Assembly: GCA_004352715.1 (NCBI GenBank)
Contig: SCFE01000014.1
Coordinates: 1,438,619 to 1,502,618, forward strand
From: Hofstenia miamia
Lineage: Eukaryota; Xenacoelomorpha; Acoela
Direction: 5' to 3'
Length of the DNA: 64,000 nucleotides
The notes beneath the pieces are model-generated. The model saw only the letters and a list, made by a program, of their open reading frames with translations. It did no database searches and was not told where the DNA came from. This document shows, one piece after another, positions 11,641 to 23,389 of the stretch. Each line of letters starts with the position of its first letter. Position 1 is the first letter of the stretch. The position numbers and the translations under genes were made by a program.

Positions 11641-11939
11641 TGGTGTAATTTTTAAAAATGCAAATTTTATTACCATCGTTGGTCTGTGGCATCATTACAA
11701 AAAATTAAAGAAATAAAAACTCTTATTTGAACTTTAGATAAAACAATTACAAATTTTACCACTGAGTACTCTCAGTTGGTGAAAGCCCAGAAGAAGGAAC
11801 ACTACTGATTATAACCAGAGAGACATGGTGAACTTGATCCAGTTGTGATAGAAAAATTACACACTGTTCTATAACAAAACAAGGAAATCTTCAACTATGA
11901 TATGATAACTGTTGGAAAAGCTATGGGAGACAAGCATAG

Positions 11940-12185
11940 TATCAAATTAAACACACACTGATTTGACTACCAGTACGGCGAGTGCCAGAAAACAAGACAG
12001 CAAAGTATGAGAAGACGCTTAAATAACTAATAGTCAATAAGTTCATTTAACCAAGCAGAAGCCCTTATGCTGCACCAATTGTCATTTTGAAGCAAGGGAA
12101 AAAATACTATTTATGTGTCCATTATAGAATATTAATGAATTAACAAAGAAGGATGCATACCATTTGCTTCACATGGAACAGCAAC
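11940..12185 (+). pseudogene. Ty3/gypsy-like reverse transcriptase fragment
   Basis: In one frame 12050-12175 resembles the start of an LTR-retrotransposon RT: SPYAAPIVILK, then YYLCVHYRIL and, after a small frame slip, LTKKDAYHL. This matches the SPYASPIVxVKKKDGxxRxCVDYRxLN...TxKDxYPLP block of the Ty3/gypsy clade. No YxDD, RNase H, integrase or LTR is visible nearby, so it is an isolated scrap. The bases upstream to 11940 may be part of the same pol region but are too decayed to call. Confidence 0.5.
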
Positions 12186-12590
12186 TTTACGATGTAAGGA
12201 ATATGTATACTTGATCTCTGTAAATCCTGTTGGCAGATCTCAGGTCATATTTCAATAGGTTTTCATGATTATGAGAAAATGATAAAAATATCTACATGCT
12301 TATTTATACTGACCTTAATCCATCATAATGTTTTTATGAATATTTATTATAAAAATTTTTATTTAATAGCAATTATAGCCTATTTTTTAAACTACTACCA
12401 AAATCATCACAGTTAAACGAAGAATCCCGTTAAGTGAGAAATGTCGAAAATTTACTGGTTTTGTATAGTTTTGTTAATTGTGTAAGTACTTAGTCATTCA
12501 TACATTGGTTGTTGTAAATTGAATCTACTTTTCTCACACAGCCTTACTCTAGAGCAAGGATGGGCATGGATTGAATAAATTAGTGCAAAA
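12186..12590. other. Non-coding stretch
   Basis: No gene seen. CTAGAGCAAGGATGGGCATGG near 12548 resembles a hAT-MITE end and may belong to a host repeat into which the next element inserted. Confidence 0.4.
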
Positions 12591-12918
12591 TTAGGGATTA
12601 GGGAGTGACAATATGAGGTAAGCATGGACCCGAACTCGAACCGATCGGTTCCAAAAATTTAATCATCGAACCCGATCCAAAACGTTTACTTTGATTTAAG
12701 GTTATGGATCTCTGTCCAATCAAATGATCATTAACAACAATCATATTCTAATGAGGGAACAGAAATTCATTAGTATTACTTAGCGTCTTACATCTTACTC
12801 AAACCAAGCAGTGACTAACATCAGTAGTTTGTATTAATCAATCTAATCTTTCTACCTGAACCCTACCCAAAATATAAAATCGGGGTGGGTTTAGTCGGGT
12901 ACCCGATGTCACTCTCTA
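12591..12918. mobile_element. Probable hAT-type MITE
   Basis: TAGGGAGTGACA at 12599 is matched on the complement by TAGAGAGTGACAT ending at 12918. Subterminal GGACCCGAACTCGAACC and CGGGTACCCGA islands are also loosely complementary. GTGCAAAA (12583-12590) and GTGCAAGT (12919-12926) may be the 8-bp target duplication with two mismatches. If so, the element starts at 12591. Non-coding. Confidence 0.55.
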
Positions 12919-13216
12919 GTGCAAGTTGGATCCCAAAAAATTGAATTGCGGATGTGGATTCTCTGTCAAAAAAATTCACAATGTTTTCTCACATATGCAA
13001 TTGTCATTAAAAATAACATAAAATGTTGCGGATTTTTTACGATGTTTCAAAAAATTCTGTGAATGCGAAGAATGTGAATTGAAAGCTGATAGGATTCTGA
13101 ATTTTTTGTGGATGCAGCTGTGATGTAAATGGGAGAATGTCAATCAATTAACCTTTATTCTAGAGCACCCTGGGTGAATCAGAGTATCTATTTAAAAATA
13201 GAAGAGGAACCTAATT

Positions 13217-13260
13217 TATATATATATATATGTATATATGTATGTATTGTATATATATAA
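13217..13260. repeat. (TA)n / TATG microsatellite
   Basis: Alternating TA with interspersed TATG units. Confidence 0.7.
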
Positions 13261-13782
13261 AGTATGTGAGTTGAACTGAAACTGAAGGGAAGAGTACAAA
13301 ATGAATTGATCAAAACTGAAACTTAAACAGAAGACTGAATTCAATAAGAGATTTAAAACTGAATTAAAATTGAAACCGCATCAAATTAGCTATTTAATTT
13401 CCAGATTCACTTAATTTCATGTATTTTTGTGGCAAACAAGTTATACGTGCGTTGGTGATCTCCTGAAAAGGCACTAAAACATAACTTCCGAAGTTTAAGC
13501 AGCGAATTTGTATATACACTAATGATCTAAGACAGGGCTATGAGGGGACAGAATTTCTAATACTTGTACTTGCCCGGAAGAGTTAGTATGCACCCGTACC
13601 CGTAAAAGTTATAAACCTATTCCCCCAAATACCCGTGCATTCAATTTACAATAACTAATGCATTAATAACTCCAAGCCAACATAATTAGCAATCGTATTT
13701 AAATTAACAAATATAAGTTTATTAAATTTCTAGTCGCCTTTTTCCTATAGAAATAATGTAGGCAAAAAACCGAAATATAACA

Positions 13783-13940
13783 CTGAAACTGAAATGAGAG
13801 AACTTTTCCAACTGAAACTGAAATGAGAGAACTTTTCCAACTGAATCTGAAATGAGAGAATTTTTCCAACTGAAACTGAAATGAGAGAACTCTTCCAACA
13901 GAATCTGAAATAAGAGAACTTTTCCAACTGAAACTGAAAC
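13783..13940. repeat. 29-bp minisatellite, about 5.4 copies
   Basis: The unit reads CTGAAACTGAAATGAGAGAA followed by CTTTTCCAA. Five units in exact 29-bp register start at 13783, 13812, 13841, 13870 and 13899, with a partial sixth at 13928-13940. Units differ by one to three substitutions. CTGAAACTGAA words also occur in looser form at 13265-13390, so the array may have expanded from a local motif. The short minus-strand ORF across it is an artefact of the repeat. Confidence 0.9.
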
Positions 13941-14210
13941 GGAAATTACACGAAATCCAATATATGGTTGAAACTCAAACTGAAATCATCCAGATTTTAA
14001 TTCAGTTGAACACACTATATACATGTATACATAAATATGGAGAAACATTTAGCCTGAATATAAAATAGTAAATTAGCATGTATTATTTTAGAACAGTATT
14101 AGTTTTTTAGGTGTTTTTTATCAGAAGGTGAACCTATGCACTAGACTACACTATTTGTAGATTATAAAATGTGGTCTAAATTGCATTTAGTTTAAAATTA
14201 TAGAAAATTA

Positions 14211-15464
14211 GTGTTCTATGGGTGCGACAGAAATATGGAGACAGCTAAAAAATTATATAAAAATATTATAAAAACACCAATACATTACCAATAACACCAC
14301 AAAAATCTGTTTTAAAAAATTTGAGTTTATTCAAAACCGGTTTCTAAGCCTCGCGCCCTCATGATGGCCTGCAGTCGGCCTGGGAAGCTCGCATAAAGTT
14401 TTTCAATGAAAAAGTTGGGAAGCTTGTAAAATTATTCTTCTGTGATCCATAGCTCTTCAATATTCTTTAGTCGCCTATTAGCAACTTTTTTTAATACAAC
14501 TCAAACATTTTCAATTATATTGAGGTCGGGGCTCTGTGATGGAGAGTTTGCAGGACGTCAATGAAAGACTCCTCAAAAAAGATTTTAGTTTCTAGTGAGG
14601 TATGACAGGGCGCTCCATCTTGCTGCAAAATCTCATCGTTACTGATCAGGGGAGTTAGTTCCCTGTCCAAAATGGCAATATATCCCCGTCTATTAAGATT
14701 TTCTTCGCATTTTTTCACCAATTTTCGCCGGCTGTTCCTCAAGATTGCACCCCACACCAAAATGGAGCCTCCTGCAAATTTGATTGTTTTGGTGGTGTAG
14801 CAAGGCTTGGTACGCTGTTTTGTTCCCCTGGTTCCCCACTCAAACTCTTTTTGTCTATGTTGGAGTTCCAACTTTCACTCGTCACTAAAAATGATCCTGT
14901 TGTAATCCTCTGGAGAGTTCAACTCTATTCTTTGACACCATTTCAACCCTATCAGCCATTGTTTCTTGTTCAAAAACGGTTTATGTACTGCTACGCGTCC
15001 TTGGAGGTTGCATTGACAAAGAATCCTTTGGACTGTTCTCACAATCCATCCACACACTCCTGAGCTCCCTGGCCTTCATCTTCAGGTTGGATTTTGAAAA
15101 TCTTGCCAGCAATCTTCCTGAATTTGTGGTAGATTTTGGAGGTCTACCGGGTCTTTCCTTCTTTTGGTGGTTCCCAGTTTGTATAAATCTTTGAATAATT
15201 TTGCCCACAGCTCTTCTGGACACTTCTAGACATATTGACCATTCTGGATATCTGTGCCAATAAGTGCTCACTAGGGTGTTTGGGAGTAATAAGTTGCTGG
15301 ACGGAATCAGGTATGTCTTTTGTTCTATTGCTCAACTGATATTGTAGAACAATTGTATAAAATGACTCGAATGTAATAAGAAATACATGTAAGCAAACTA
15401 TTTATCTTTATTCACCTACTCAAGTAAGGCTGTATCCATATTTATGTCGGAACTTTTCAGACAC
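14211..15464 (-). mobile_element. Tc1-like transposon, complete but dead
   Basis: Inverted ends GTGTTCTATGGGTGCGACAG (from 14211) and, on the complement, GTGTCTGAAAAGTTCCGACA (ending at 15464), continue with near-identical AAATATGGAKACAGC. TA flanks both ends (14209-14210 and 15465-15466), the Tc1/mariner target. The total is 1254 bp, a usual size for the family. It contains a minus-strand transposase with several frame breaks. Confidence 0.85.
14470..15335 (-). pseudogene. Tc1-like transposase pseudogene (DDE type)
   Basis: Starts at ATG 15335 (MSNRTKDIPDSVQQLI), an N-terminal paired-type helix-turn-helix region (KIIQRFIQTG), then GRPPKS, the typical linker, and a second HTH. The catalytic blocks are IIFSDE with the first Asp (about 14893-14876), LQQDGAPCHTS with the second Asp (about 14635-14603), and, after a frame change, SPDLNIIENV with the third acidic residue (about 14530-14500). 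WGAI lies between the first two. Breaks: a frame change near 15200, another near 15050, an in-frame TGA directly after FSDE (near 14873), and one near 14550. The original protein would be about 340 residues, as usual for Tc1. No longer functional. Confidence 0.85.
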
Positions 15465-16441
15465 TACTCACGCACATTTGCTTAAAACAACGACCACTAA
15501 GTCAATAATGGATTATTGCAGCTTTCATTACATTAGTGTTACCTCAAAGTCAAGTTTTATGGCGGTTTAATATAGGTGAAACATGCTAATACCATTCTGC
15601 TGAGCTGATACCAGATTATTCCGGATAATTTGACTGCCGGATACCGGATAATATGTAGTTCAATTATGATTAGGGCTTTAAAAAAATATGACCTTATTTT
15701 TATTACAAAATATGACTGACTTTAATTAGGTATGCCCTAAAATATGACCATCCAATTTTCAAAATGATGCAATATAAAACGTTTTTCTATTACTGAGGAC
15801 AAAATATGAAACAAATACAAAAAACTTTTACACAATAATAAGTCAATTTATTTTTTAAAGCAACTTCTTTACAAATTATAATAACAGCACATACATTTTC
15901 ATATATTATTGCGGTTAAAATTTCTGTCGTAGGCCAAGATTCTCAACATAGAGAAATATCTAAGAACTGCAGCCGATGTTGCTTGACATTTTCATAACTT
16001 GCCATACAGTTCCGACTAAATGTATGTCCCCTTTCCTTCCATTATAGCAGTGAAAAGTGTATTTTCTAATTGTATCTTGATATATGCAATTATTTTACAG
16101 CTATCATTTCCAGGATCAATGGTGGGAATAATAACAACATCTGATGGAATTTCAACTCTGTCAAACATTGAATAACTTTGATTTTTTTATGATTGCAGCT
16201 TTAAATGAAGCAATTAGATTGTTAACCCTTATATATTTTGCCTGAATACGGATGGCACAGTACTGCGCCACGTGTGCCTTGCAAAATCCATGAAATAATA
16301 ATGCTTATAATTCTTGTAATATTTTTTTAGGCTGACATCATACAAGACCAGTCCTAGAAGCGTGTCGACCAGTGGGTCGGGTCGGGTCGGGTCAAAGATT
16401 AGATAGCAATTAAACTTCTCGTGGGTTCGGCCAGAGAGTAC
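15465..16441. repeat. AT-rich repeats with AAATATGAC and CCGGATA words
   Basis: No intact gene. TTCCGGATAATTTGACTGCCGGATACCGG near 15615-15650 and repeated AAAATATGAC words at 15680-15760 resemble MITE-type sequences seen again at 28930-29430. A 50-codon minus-strand ORF at 16016-16168 (MFDRVEIPSDVVIIPTIDP...) looks protein-like but is too short to assign. A (GGGTC)n patch lies at 16374-16395 just before the gap. Confidence 0.4.
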
Positions 16442-17441
16442 NNNNNNNNNNNNNNNNNNNNNNNNNNNNNNNNNNNNNNNNNNNNNNNNNNNNNNNNNNN
16501 NNNNNNNNNNNNNNNNNNNNNNNNNNNNNNNNNNNNNNNNNNNNNNNNNNNNNNNNNNNNNNNNNNNNNNNNNNNNNNNNNNNNNNNNNNNNNNNNNNNN
16601 NNNNNNNNNNNNNNNNNNNNNNNNNNNNNNNNNNNNNNNNNNNNNNNNNNNNNNNNNNNNNNNNNNNNNNNNNNNNNNNNNNNNNNNNNNNNNNNNNNNN
16701 NNNNNNNNNNNNNNNNNNNNNNNNNNNNNNNNNNNNNNNNNNNNNNNNNNNNNNNNNNNNNNNNNNNNNNNNNNNNNNNNNNNNNNNNNNNNNNNNNNNN
16801 NNNNNNNNNNNNNNNNNNNNNNNNNNNNNNNNNNNNNNNNNNNNNNNNNNNNNNNNNNNNNNNNNNNNNNNNNNNNNNNNNNNNNNNNNNNNNNNNNNNN
16901 NNNNNNNNNNNNNNNNNNNNNNNNNNNNNNNNNNNNNNNNNNNNNNNNNNNNNNNNNNNNNNNNNNNNNNNNNNNNNNNNNNNNNNNNNNNNNNNNNNNN
17001 NNNNNNNNNNNNNNNNNNNNNNNNNNNNNNNNNNNNNNNNNNNNNNNNNNNNNNNNNNNNNNNNNNNNNNNNNNNNNNNNNNNNNNNNNNNNNNNNNNNN
17101 NNNNNNNNNNNNNNNNNNNNNNNNNNNNNNNNNNNNNNNNNNNNNNNNNNNNNNNNNNNNNNNNNNNNNNNNNNNNNNNNNNNNNNNNNNNNNNNNNNNN
17201 NNNNNNNNNNNNNNNNNNNNNNNNNNNNNNNNNNNNNNNNNNNNNNNNNNNNNNNNNNNNNNNNNNNNNNNNNNNNNNNNNNNNNNNNNNNNNNNNNNNN
17301 NNNNNNNNNNNNNNNNNNNNNNNNNNNNNNNNNNNNNNNNNNNNNNNNNNNNNNNNNNNNNNNNNNNNNNNNNNNNNNNNNNNNNNNNNNNNNNNNNNNN
17401 NNNNNNNNNNNNNNNNNNNNNNNNNNNNNNNNNNNNNNNNN
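16442..17441. other. Assembly gap (1000 N)
   Basis: Exactly 1000 N, probably a fixed-size placeholder. ORFs spanning it are meaningless. Confidence 0.99.
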
Positions 17442-17512
17442 CATACAAACTAACTAAACCAACTGAATCATTCAAAATTAAAATTTGCTAAAAAGTGAAA
17501 TTCTGATTAACG

Positions 17513-17829
17513 TAGTGATGGGATCTGGATAGTAAATTGAATTTACTGGATAATGGATAGTATATTGTTTAATTATTACTAAAGAATAACTTCATTTCTC
17601 AATTAATTCAACCTCTTGCGAATGAAAATAAGTATTTTGATCAAGTGTCCAAAAACAGCAAGTATTCAGCACACATGGAAATGTATTGTCAAGCCAACAA
17701 AATAGAATACGTCCAGATATGTCAGAAATAAAACCTAGTAAAGAACTTAAATTTTCCCGGTTACGGGATATCCGATTCCACCTGCGTAATTGCCGATTTT
17801 AATGGATACCGGATTCCGGTACATCTGTA
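17513..17829. mobile_element. hAT MITE with 8-bp target duplication
   Basis: The ends TAGTGATGGGATCTGGATAG (17513) and, on the complement, TACAGATGTACCGGAATCCG (ending at 17829) are imperfect inverted repeats. GATTAACG at 17505-17512 and GATTAAAG at 17830-17837 match at 7 of 8 bases. Subterminal CCGGAT words link it to fragments near 15620 and 29330-29420. Non-coding. Confidence 0.7.
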
Positions 17830-17837
17830 GATTAAAG

Positions 17838-18489
17838 TTGATATACAAAAATGTCAGAATTTCTATATTGGCTAAATTATGCTGTAAAAATTTAACGTAA
17901 AAAATTGCAAGAAAAAAATATAATAGTTGAATTATGAATCACTAAAAATATACTATTTTAATATATTTGCTACAGTAAATTTCCAATAAAAAATTCATTA
18001 CTCATCCCTAATGTCTACACCAATATGCTATGTTGAAAGAAAATCTATTTGCCTTCGAAAAAATCTTATATTGTACTTCATAAAGTACAATGCTATTTGG
18101 GACTCGCAATAATAATGTTCTAAAAGATTTCAGAAAACTATATAAATTCAGAATAGCATAAGTTTGCAACTACAGACTTATTTTATTTTTTTTCGACGTG
18201 TTATTACACAAATTGCTTCTTGGTAAGATCGGGAAATAACGTTGAAAATTTTTCGAATCCGCGACTAATGACTTTGCACATGGCATGCCTTAATCGGATT
18301 TGGATATCTTTGCAAATATTATGAAAAAGCTATGGCGTCAAAACTATAAATAACATGAACGCTAGACATGAAGAGAATATAAATCGTTTTCAAAAGTTCA
18401 AAATTTTTAATGAAAAATAGTTAATCTTTTTAACTATCTGCAGCCAAAGCAATACGTTTTAATCGAAATTTTCAACATCGCATTAAAGT
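17838..18489. other. AT-rich non-coding stretch
   Basis: No gene seen. Confidence 0.5.
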
Positions 18490-18605
18490 ATGTCCATACA
18501 TCACGATTTATAAATTTCCTAATAGGAGAAAATTCTAATTAAATTTGGAAAACGGGTTGTCCTTTTAAGTGGACGCCAGGCCGCTTAACTTTAAATTAAT
18601 ACAAA
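18490..18605. repeat. Dispersed repeat, copy 1 (copy 2 near 34030-34165)
   Basis: ATAAATTTCCTAATAGGAGAAAATT, GGAAAACGGGTTGTCC and AGGCCGCTTAACTTTAAATTA align in order with CAAATTTCCTAAAAGG, GGAAAACGGTTTGTTCC and AGGCCAAGCAAATTTACTTTCAATTA at 34040-34163. Boundaries are not established; the similarity may extend further upstream in weaker form. Confidence 0.45.
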
Positions 18606-18834
18606 CATCTAAAACAACGTTATGTGATTTATAAGGACGTGAAAAATAATATTAATAAGAAATCTGTTTAGACATTTGTAGGAAACGAAAAACTTACGAA
18701 AACTACCACCATAATGTAAATGATATCCATGCATGTATTTAATAGCTATATTGAAATGCATGAAAGGAAAACGAGAAAAAAAAAGCTCAAAACACTGTTT
18801 AAATACTACTTTAAATAAAATTCTCTTATGTTAA

Positions 18835-19035
18835 CAAACCTTTAAGCAACACATGTTGGTAGTTTCCTTTGATGATATGATTGGTTTGGTGGCATTTTGG
18901 TAAAAATATGACCAATTTGCCACGTAATTTAAGTAATGACTTGACGAATTCAAATTACGTTCCAATGCCACGTAAATTACCCGTCTTTGCCACCAAAAAA
19001 CGTAATGCCACGAAAATGCCAAGTGGCTTTGCTAT
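18835..19035. repeat. Short TGCCACGTAA-word cluster
   Basis: TGCCACGTAA(A)TT or TGCCACGAAAA words occur at about 18918, 18967 and 19009 with inverted relatives (AAATTACGTTCC). This is probably a decayed non-autonomous element. No coding potential. Confidence 0.35.
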
Positions 19036-19379
19036 TGGGGCAACTTTCTAGAGAATAAAGTCGTCATCAGGGCCTAGAGTCATAGAAATTGTCCAAATTT
19101 GCCAAGACATTGATAGAATAGGTCAGGAATTATTTGTAAGTGTATTACTAGATATTTTCTAGTCCCATATTAGCTCCACATCCTTTATTGTATATTAGGA
19201 CATTCTGACGCTTCGAGAGGGGGTTTAGGTTAGGGAATGATCCCCACGAAATAGCCCCGTAGATTCTTTACTGTTCGTATATTTCTTTACTATGTATACT
19301 CTATATTTTTTTACATTTTTTTGAATAATTTAGTGGTTATACAAACTTATTAAAATCCATTCTTTTTGTTTTCATCTGT

Positions 19380-20010
19380 ATATTTTCATTTTGTGAAATG
19401 CCCTACAACGCCCTCACAGACTTTGTGCCCTGCCCAATTTCCACGTATTGTCATATGCATAATATTGCCCCACGCTGTATGTTCTACAGTCCCCAATTGT
19501 CCCATTCATAAAATTATTGCTCCAAAACTACTTGCGGTATCTTATTTCTCCAAAATTGTCTTAAGAAAATTTTATAGCGCTGCACTACATTAATACTGCC
19601 CAATATTTTGAATCCTTACTGCCTACAACATTCAGAATTATATTTTAAAATGCCATCTCTACTATTACTTCCAATAGAAATTTAATAGCAATATATATTA
19701 AGGTCATTATTAATATCAAAATAAAATTCAATTTTAACTCTATAAAGCTAATCTTTTATGCAATATATTTCTGCAAAGGTTGAATTGCAAAGCCTGTTGG
19801 TAGCAAATCAAATCAAAAAATTTTTGTTGGCATTATTGAATAGAATTGGCAGTTTTATGGTTGACTTTTTCTCTAATCAAAATTGTTTTTGCCCTATGGG
19901 TACTCACATCAGAAAAATCTTGCCCATATCCGGCCGAATTGCCACGCCCTCCTTTCCCAATGAGTCGACGCATCCCACTTTTATCTCGTTCCGTCTCAAC
20001 TAACGCTGTT
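19380..20010. repeat. Dispersed repeat family A, copy 1 (copy 2 at 24330-24990)
   Basis: Shared anchors in the same order with 24330-24990: GACTTTGTG, ACTAC/CACCACTGAC, TTTGAATCCTTA, TGCCATCTCTACT (TGCTATCTCTACT in copy 2), CTTTATAAAGC, GCAATATATTT/TGTAATATATTT, AATTGCAAAG and TTTTTGG(C/T)ATTATTG. The flanks differ. It is non-coding, with many TGCCC words at the start. About 600 bp per copy and substantially diverged, so the amplification is old. Confidence 0.6.
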
Positions 20011-21216
20011 AGTTAAAAGTTGATAACCATTTCTTAAGCGGAGCAGAAAAATAAAATACTTCAGGTAATATTGGATTTTGAATAAGGAAAAAGAATCTGT
20101 TGGATAGATAGAATTAAGCCAAAATTATAGGCTCAACCCCAGCCAAGAGCGTGAAACGTTATGCCACATTAAATAAATGTAATTTATGCCAATTTTATGA
20201 TACTAGAAAATATTTTTTCAGGATTTTAGGTAAAAGTTAGGCATGTTGGAAACTTATTAAAAAATTTTCACACTAATGAATATGAGACTAATGTATAGTT
20301 TCAAAATTCAAATTATATTTTTTCAACAAATTGCAATTTATTGTCAAGAATAGTAAAATTTGCCGAATTGGCATTCGCTTAAATAGTGCATGGTTTCGTT
20401 GGTTGAGCTGGGCCAGGCTGGGCTTGAGCATAATTTTTGGCTCATGTCCATCTCTGCAATAGACATTTTGCCTTACTCCAATATCCCACGTTCAACTCTA
20501 TCCAATTTTACCCGATGTAGTATATTTCACTGCTTCACTTAGGAATAGTTTGCATCAAGTAAGTTTGCCTCGTGGGTAACAGCTTTCAACAAACTCCATT
20601 GTTAGATTCGGTCTGCTCTTATCCTCGCATGGTATTGAATGAATTGAATAATGAAAATTAACAAAAGAAAACGAAAGCAATGAGTTTTAAATAGATTGTA
20701 TTGCTTAGACAATTGGTTTTATTCGTGTTCCTGACTAGTAAAACTTCACACATCTGAAGAGGCACATTATTTAAACTATAACTCTAAACTTCTTTGGACT
20801 CCCTAAAATTAATTATACTATATTACTTAACAAATCGTCAAATTAAATATGGAGTTTAAACAAATGGGCGTAGTTAAATCTCTCTTGTGCGAATTATAAA
20901 GTGAAAAGATGTAGATTAAAATGATAAATGCAAATTATATAAGTCTTAAGTTTATTTATTAATAAATAAATTGCTAATATATATAATATTTAAAAAATTC
21001 GTCATAAAAATAAATTGTAAATTATACAACAGCGGTAAAATATTTAATTCTTTCTAAAATTTTACAATTTTTTATTCTATTAATGTTCACACAAAATTAT
21101 TTAATTAAATAAAAGAAAATAAGTAGTACTTAAGAATTTAATTTCATCATTTTAAGTCATAAATCAAACCTGGTTTGTCCTTGGGGTCGACAATTTATTG
21201 AGGGTCCCAAAAATAG
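20011..21216. other. AT-rich non-coding stretch
   Basis: No gene, RNA gene or bounded repeat seen. Confidence 0.5.
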
Positions 21217-21957
21217 TGAAATTGATTTTCTTGCATTTTAAAATAATTTTGCGTTATCTGTAAAATTCCTTAAGAACTCTGAAAATATTCAAAAGAGAAT
21301 ATCAAAAAAGAAAAAAAGACAGCAACTGCAAAAACCTGAAATATTACAAATTATTGGGAAATCAAGTCTGCCTACAATAGAGTTAATATCCATTCAAAAA
21401 GAAAATTAATATTTGAATTAATGCTCGTCTGTCTGTTCCAGTGAGTGTTCATTAAAAGAAATAACCTTTTGCAAGATGTATTTTTAACTGGAATGCCAAA
21501 ATATGTGACATGATAAATTAGCATGTTATCGAATTCGTCAGCAGCCAGAAAGTTGTTCAATTAATCGAAGATGTATTGCGTTCTCTNTGAAATTGATTTT
21601 CTTGCATTTTAAAATAATTTTGCGTTATCTGTAAAATTCCTTAGGAACTCTGAAAATATTCAAAAGAGAATATCAAAAAAGAAAAAAAGACAGCAACTGC
21701 AAAAACCTGAAATATTACAAATTATTGGGAAATCAAGTCTGCCTACAATAGAGTTAATATCCATTCAAAAAGAAAATTAATATTTGAATTAATGCTCGTC
21801 TGTCTGTTCCAGTGAGTGTTCATTAAAAGAAATAACCTTTTGCAAGATGTATTTTTAACTGGAATGCCAAAATATGTGACATGATAAATTAGCATGTTAT
21901 CGAATTCGTCAGCAGCCAGAAAGTTGTTCAATTAATCGAAGATGTATTGCGTTCTCT
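21217..21957. repeat. 370-bp duplication joined by one N (likely assembly overlap)
   Basis: 21217-21586 and 21588-21957 are the same sequence (offset 371) apart from about one substitution (CCTTAAGAACT versus CCTTAGGAACT). The N at 21587 is exactly at the junction. Such identity ending exactly at an N is the mark of overlapping contigs or two haplotypes placed side by side. Confidence 0.85.
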
Positions 21958-22453
21958 TGATATTGATCGGAGCAATTTCTGCTTGTTGCTATCTCACGCA
22001 GCTTCATATATGGTAGCTGCCTAAATGATACAAATCAATTAATATCCTCAGTTGGTGCATGTTACCTGTGCAGCTGACTTAATTCATAATCGTTGCATGA
22101 AAATATCAGCTACATTTAATAACATCAATTGTTTTATTGCAAAACAAAAAGGTAGCTCCGATGAAAAATAGAACTCGACGAGCAATATTTGATGTCATTG
22201 GTGTCTCGTGACAGCCAATAGTCGACTGAATGCTGCTTTATACTATGCCGATAATTTACCAGAAGTAAATTTAATTGTTGACTCACTTGTTGGTGAAGTT
22301 ATCATTGTAAGAAAACCAAAAGAAGCTGTGAATCATATAATACAATTTGAAATCTCATCGCCATTAAAGCGCAATTATTCACCAATGATAAACTTAATAT
22401 CAAAAATGGAGACGATTACTTATGCGATAAAAGACGCATTTCATATATTTTAA
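21895..22453 (+). pseudogene. hAT-type transposase pseudogene (central part)
   Basis: The plus strand, in a few frames, reads LRSLDIDRSNFCLLLSHAA, SYMVAA, YPQLVHVTCAADLIHNRCM, then FNNINCFIA. After a break it continues SRLNAALYYADNLPEV and LVGEVIIVRKPKEAVN to a stop at 22453. This matches a widespread animal hAT-related family whose core reads (S)DAAxYMxxA, HVTCxAHxxHRxxE, then RWxTWLNAAxYYAxNF. Frame breaks and stops between the blocks (near 22015 and 22170) make it non-functional. The 5' part overlaps the duplicated segment 21588-21957. Confidence 0.6.
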
Positions 22454-22979
22454 GTTCTAATTCCAGGAGTCTTAATTTTTGACATAGTACCTAAAATATG
22501 TAAAAATTGCTGCATACAAAAACTAAAAAATTTACCAAAATTTCACAACAAACATGATTTTTAAGTGCAGAACTAAATCGATATTAATACAATGTTCATG
22601 GCATTACTATAACAAACTATGAACCATTAGAAAACAAGAGCTTTAAGCTTATTTCTTTTGGGTTAACAAATTTACCTCAAACTTAGCCTAATGATGTTCT
22701 TAAAAAATCTATGTAAGCAATGTTAGGATTGTTACCGTAATCCGGAGACAAAAATTACTTTAAAAAAGGGGAAAAGCCACAATATATCAGGTTCTTTCCA
22801 TCCTATTTTTGCTGAAAATCCTATTCTAATTGTGTTTGGGGTAACAAAATTAATCCAAACTTAGTTTAACCGTTAAAATAATATTTCTCCTATAAGTTCG
22901 ACTAAATTAAGTGTAATAATTGATTTGCAAGAAGTTTAGGAAGTGACGGTGGTGTTCAATGAAAACAAATGGTCAGTAT
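22454..22979. other. AT-rich non-coding stretch
   Basis: No gene seen. Confidence 0.5.
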
Positions 22980-23275
22980 ATCGTTAAATTAATTGAATGG
23001 GTAAATATCTATTTTGCAAATTGTTTGAATAGAAAATCCTTTTGATAAGATAGCAGTTCAAAAAATTATTGCAGAAGCTTAGTAAGCAGTTTCAGTAGAT
23101 TGTAAGCAAAAACAAAAGATGAAATTGTTTTCCAATTGTAATGGGGATTGCAAACAAATAATGATGATTAATTTGCTTCCCAATTTTAATGTTTTCTCAA
23201 AAAAAAATGTATTGCAAAACAAACACAAAATATTTGGTTTATTTTAAAATTTGTTTCAGAATGCTTTTAAATATT
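22980..23275. repeat. Dispersed repeat family B, copy 1 (copy 2 at 26895-27205)
   Basis: AATTGAATGGGTA, TTTGATAAGAT, AGTAAGCAGTTTCAGTAGATTGTAA, AAAGATGAAATTGTTT, GATTAATTTG and TTGGTTTATT align in order with 26905-27180. It is non-coding. Copies A and B alternate over 19-27 kb, so A and B could be parts of one larger element broken up by the mariner insertions. Confidence 0.6.
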
Positions 23276-23389
23276 TATGCAAAATGTCCATTTGAAAGTG
23301 ATGGAAGAGAGTTTGGTTATAAACCGATATACAATTAAGCAATTCACACTATTCTTCATGATGATTAAGGTATGAAGAAAGACTTGTTC

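Noticed and set aside
13745-13927. 60-codon minus-strand ORF with repeated KFSYF-type units
   Set aside because: Translation of the 29-bp minisatellite; the unit is not a multiple of three, so the peptide is not a true repeat protein.
16399-17491. ORFs of 340-360 codons in both strands
   Set aside because: They run through the 1000-N gap; almost all codons are unknown.
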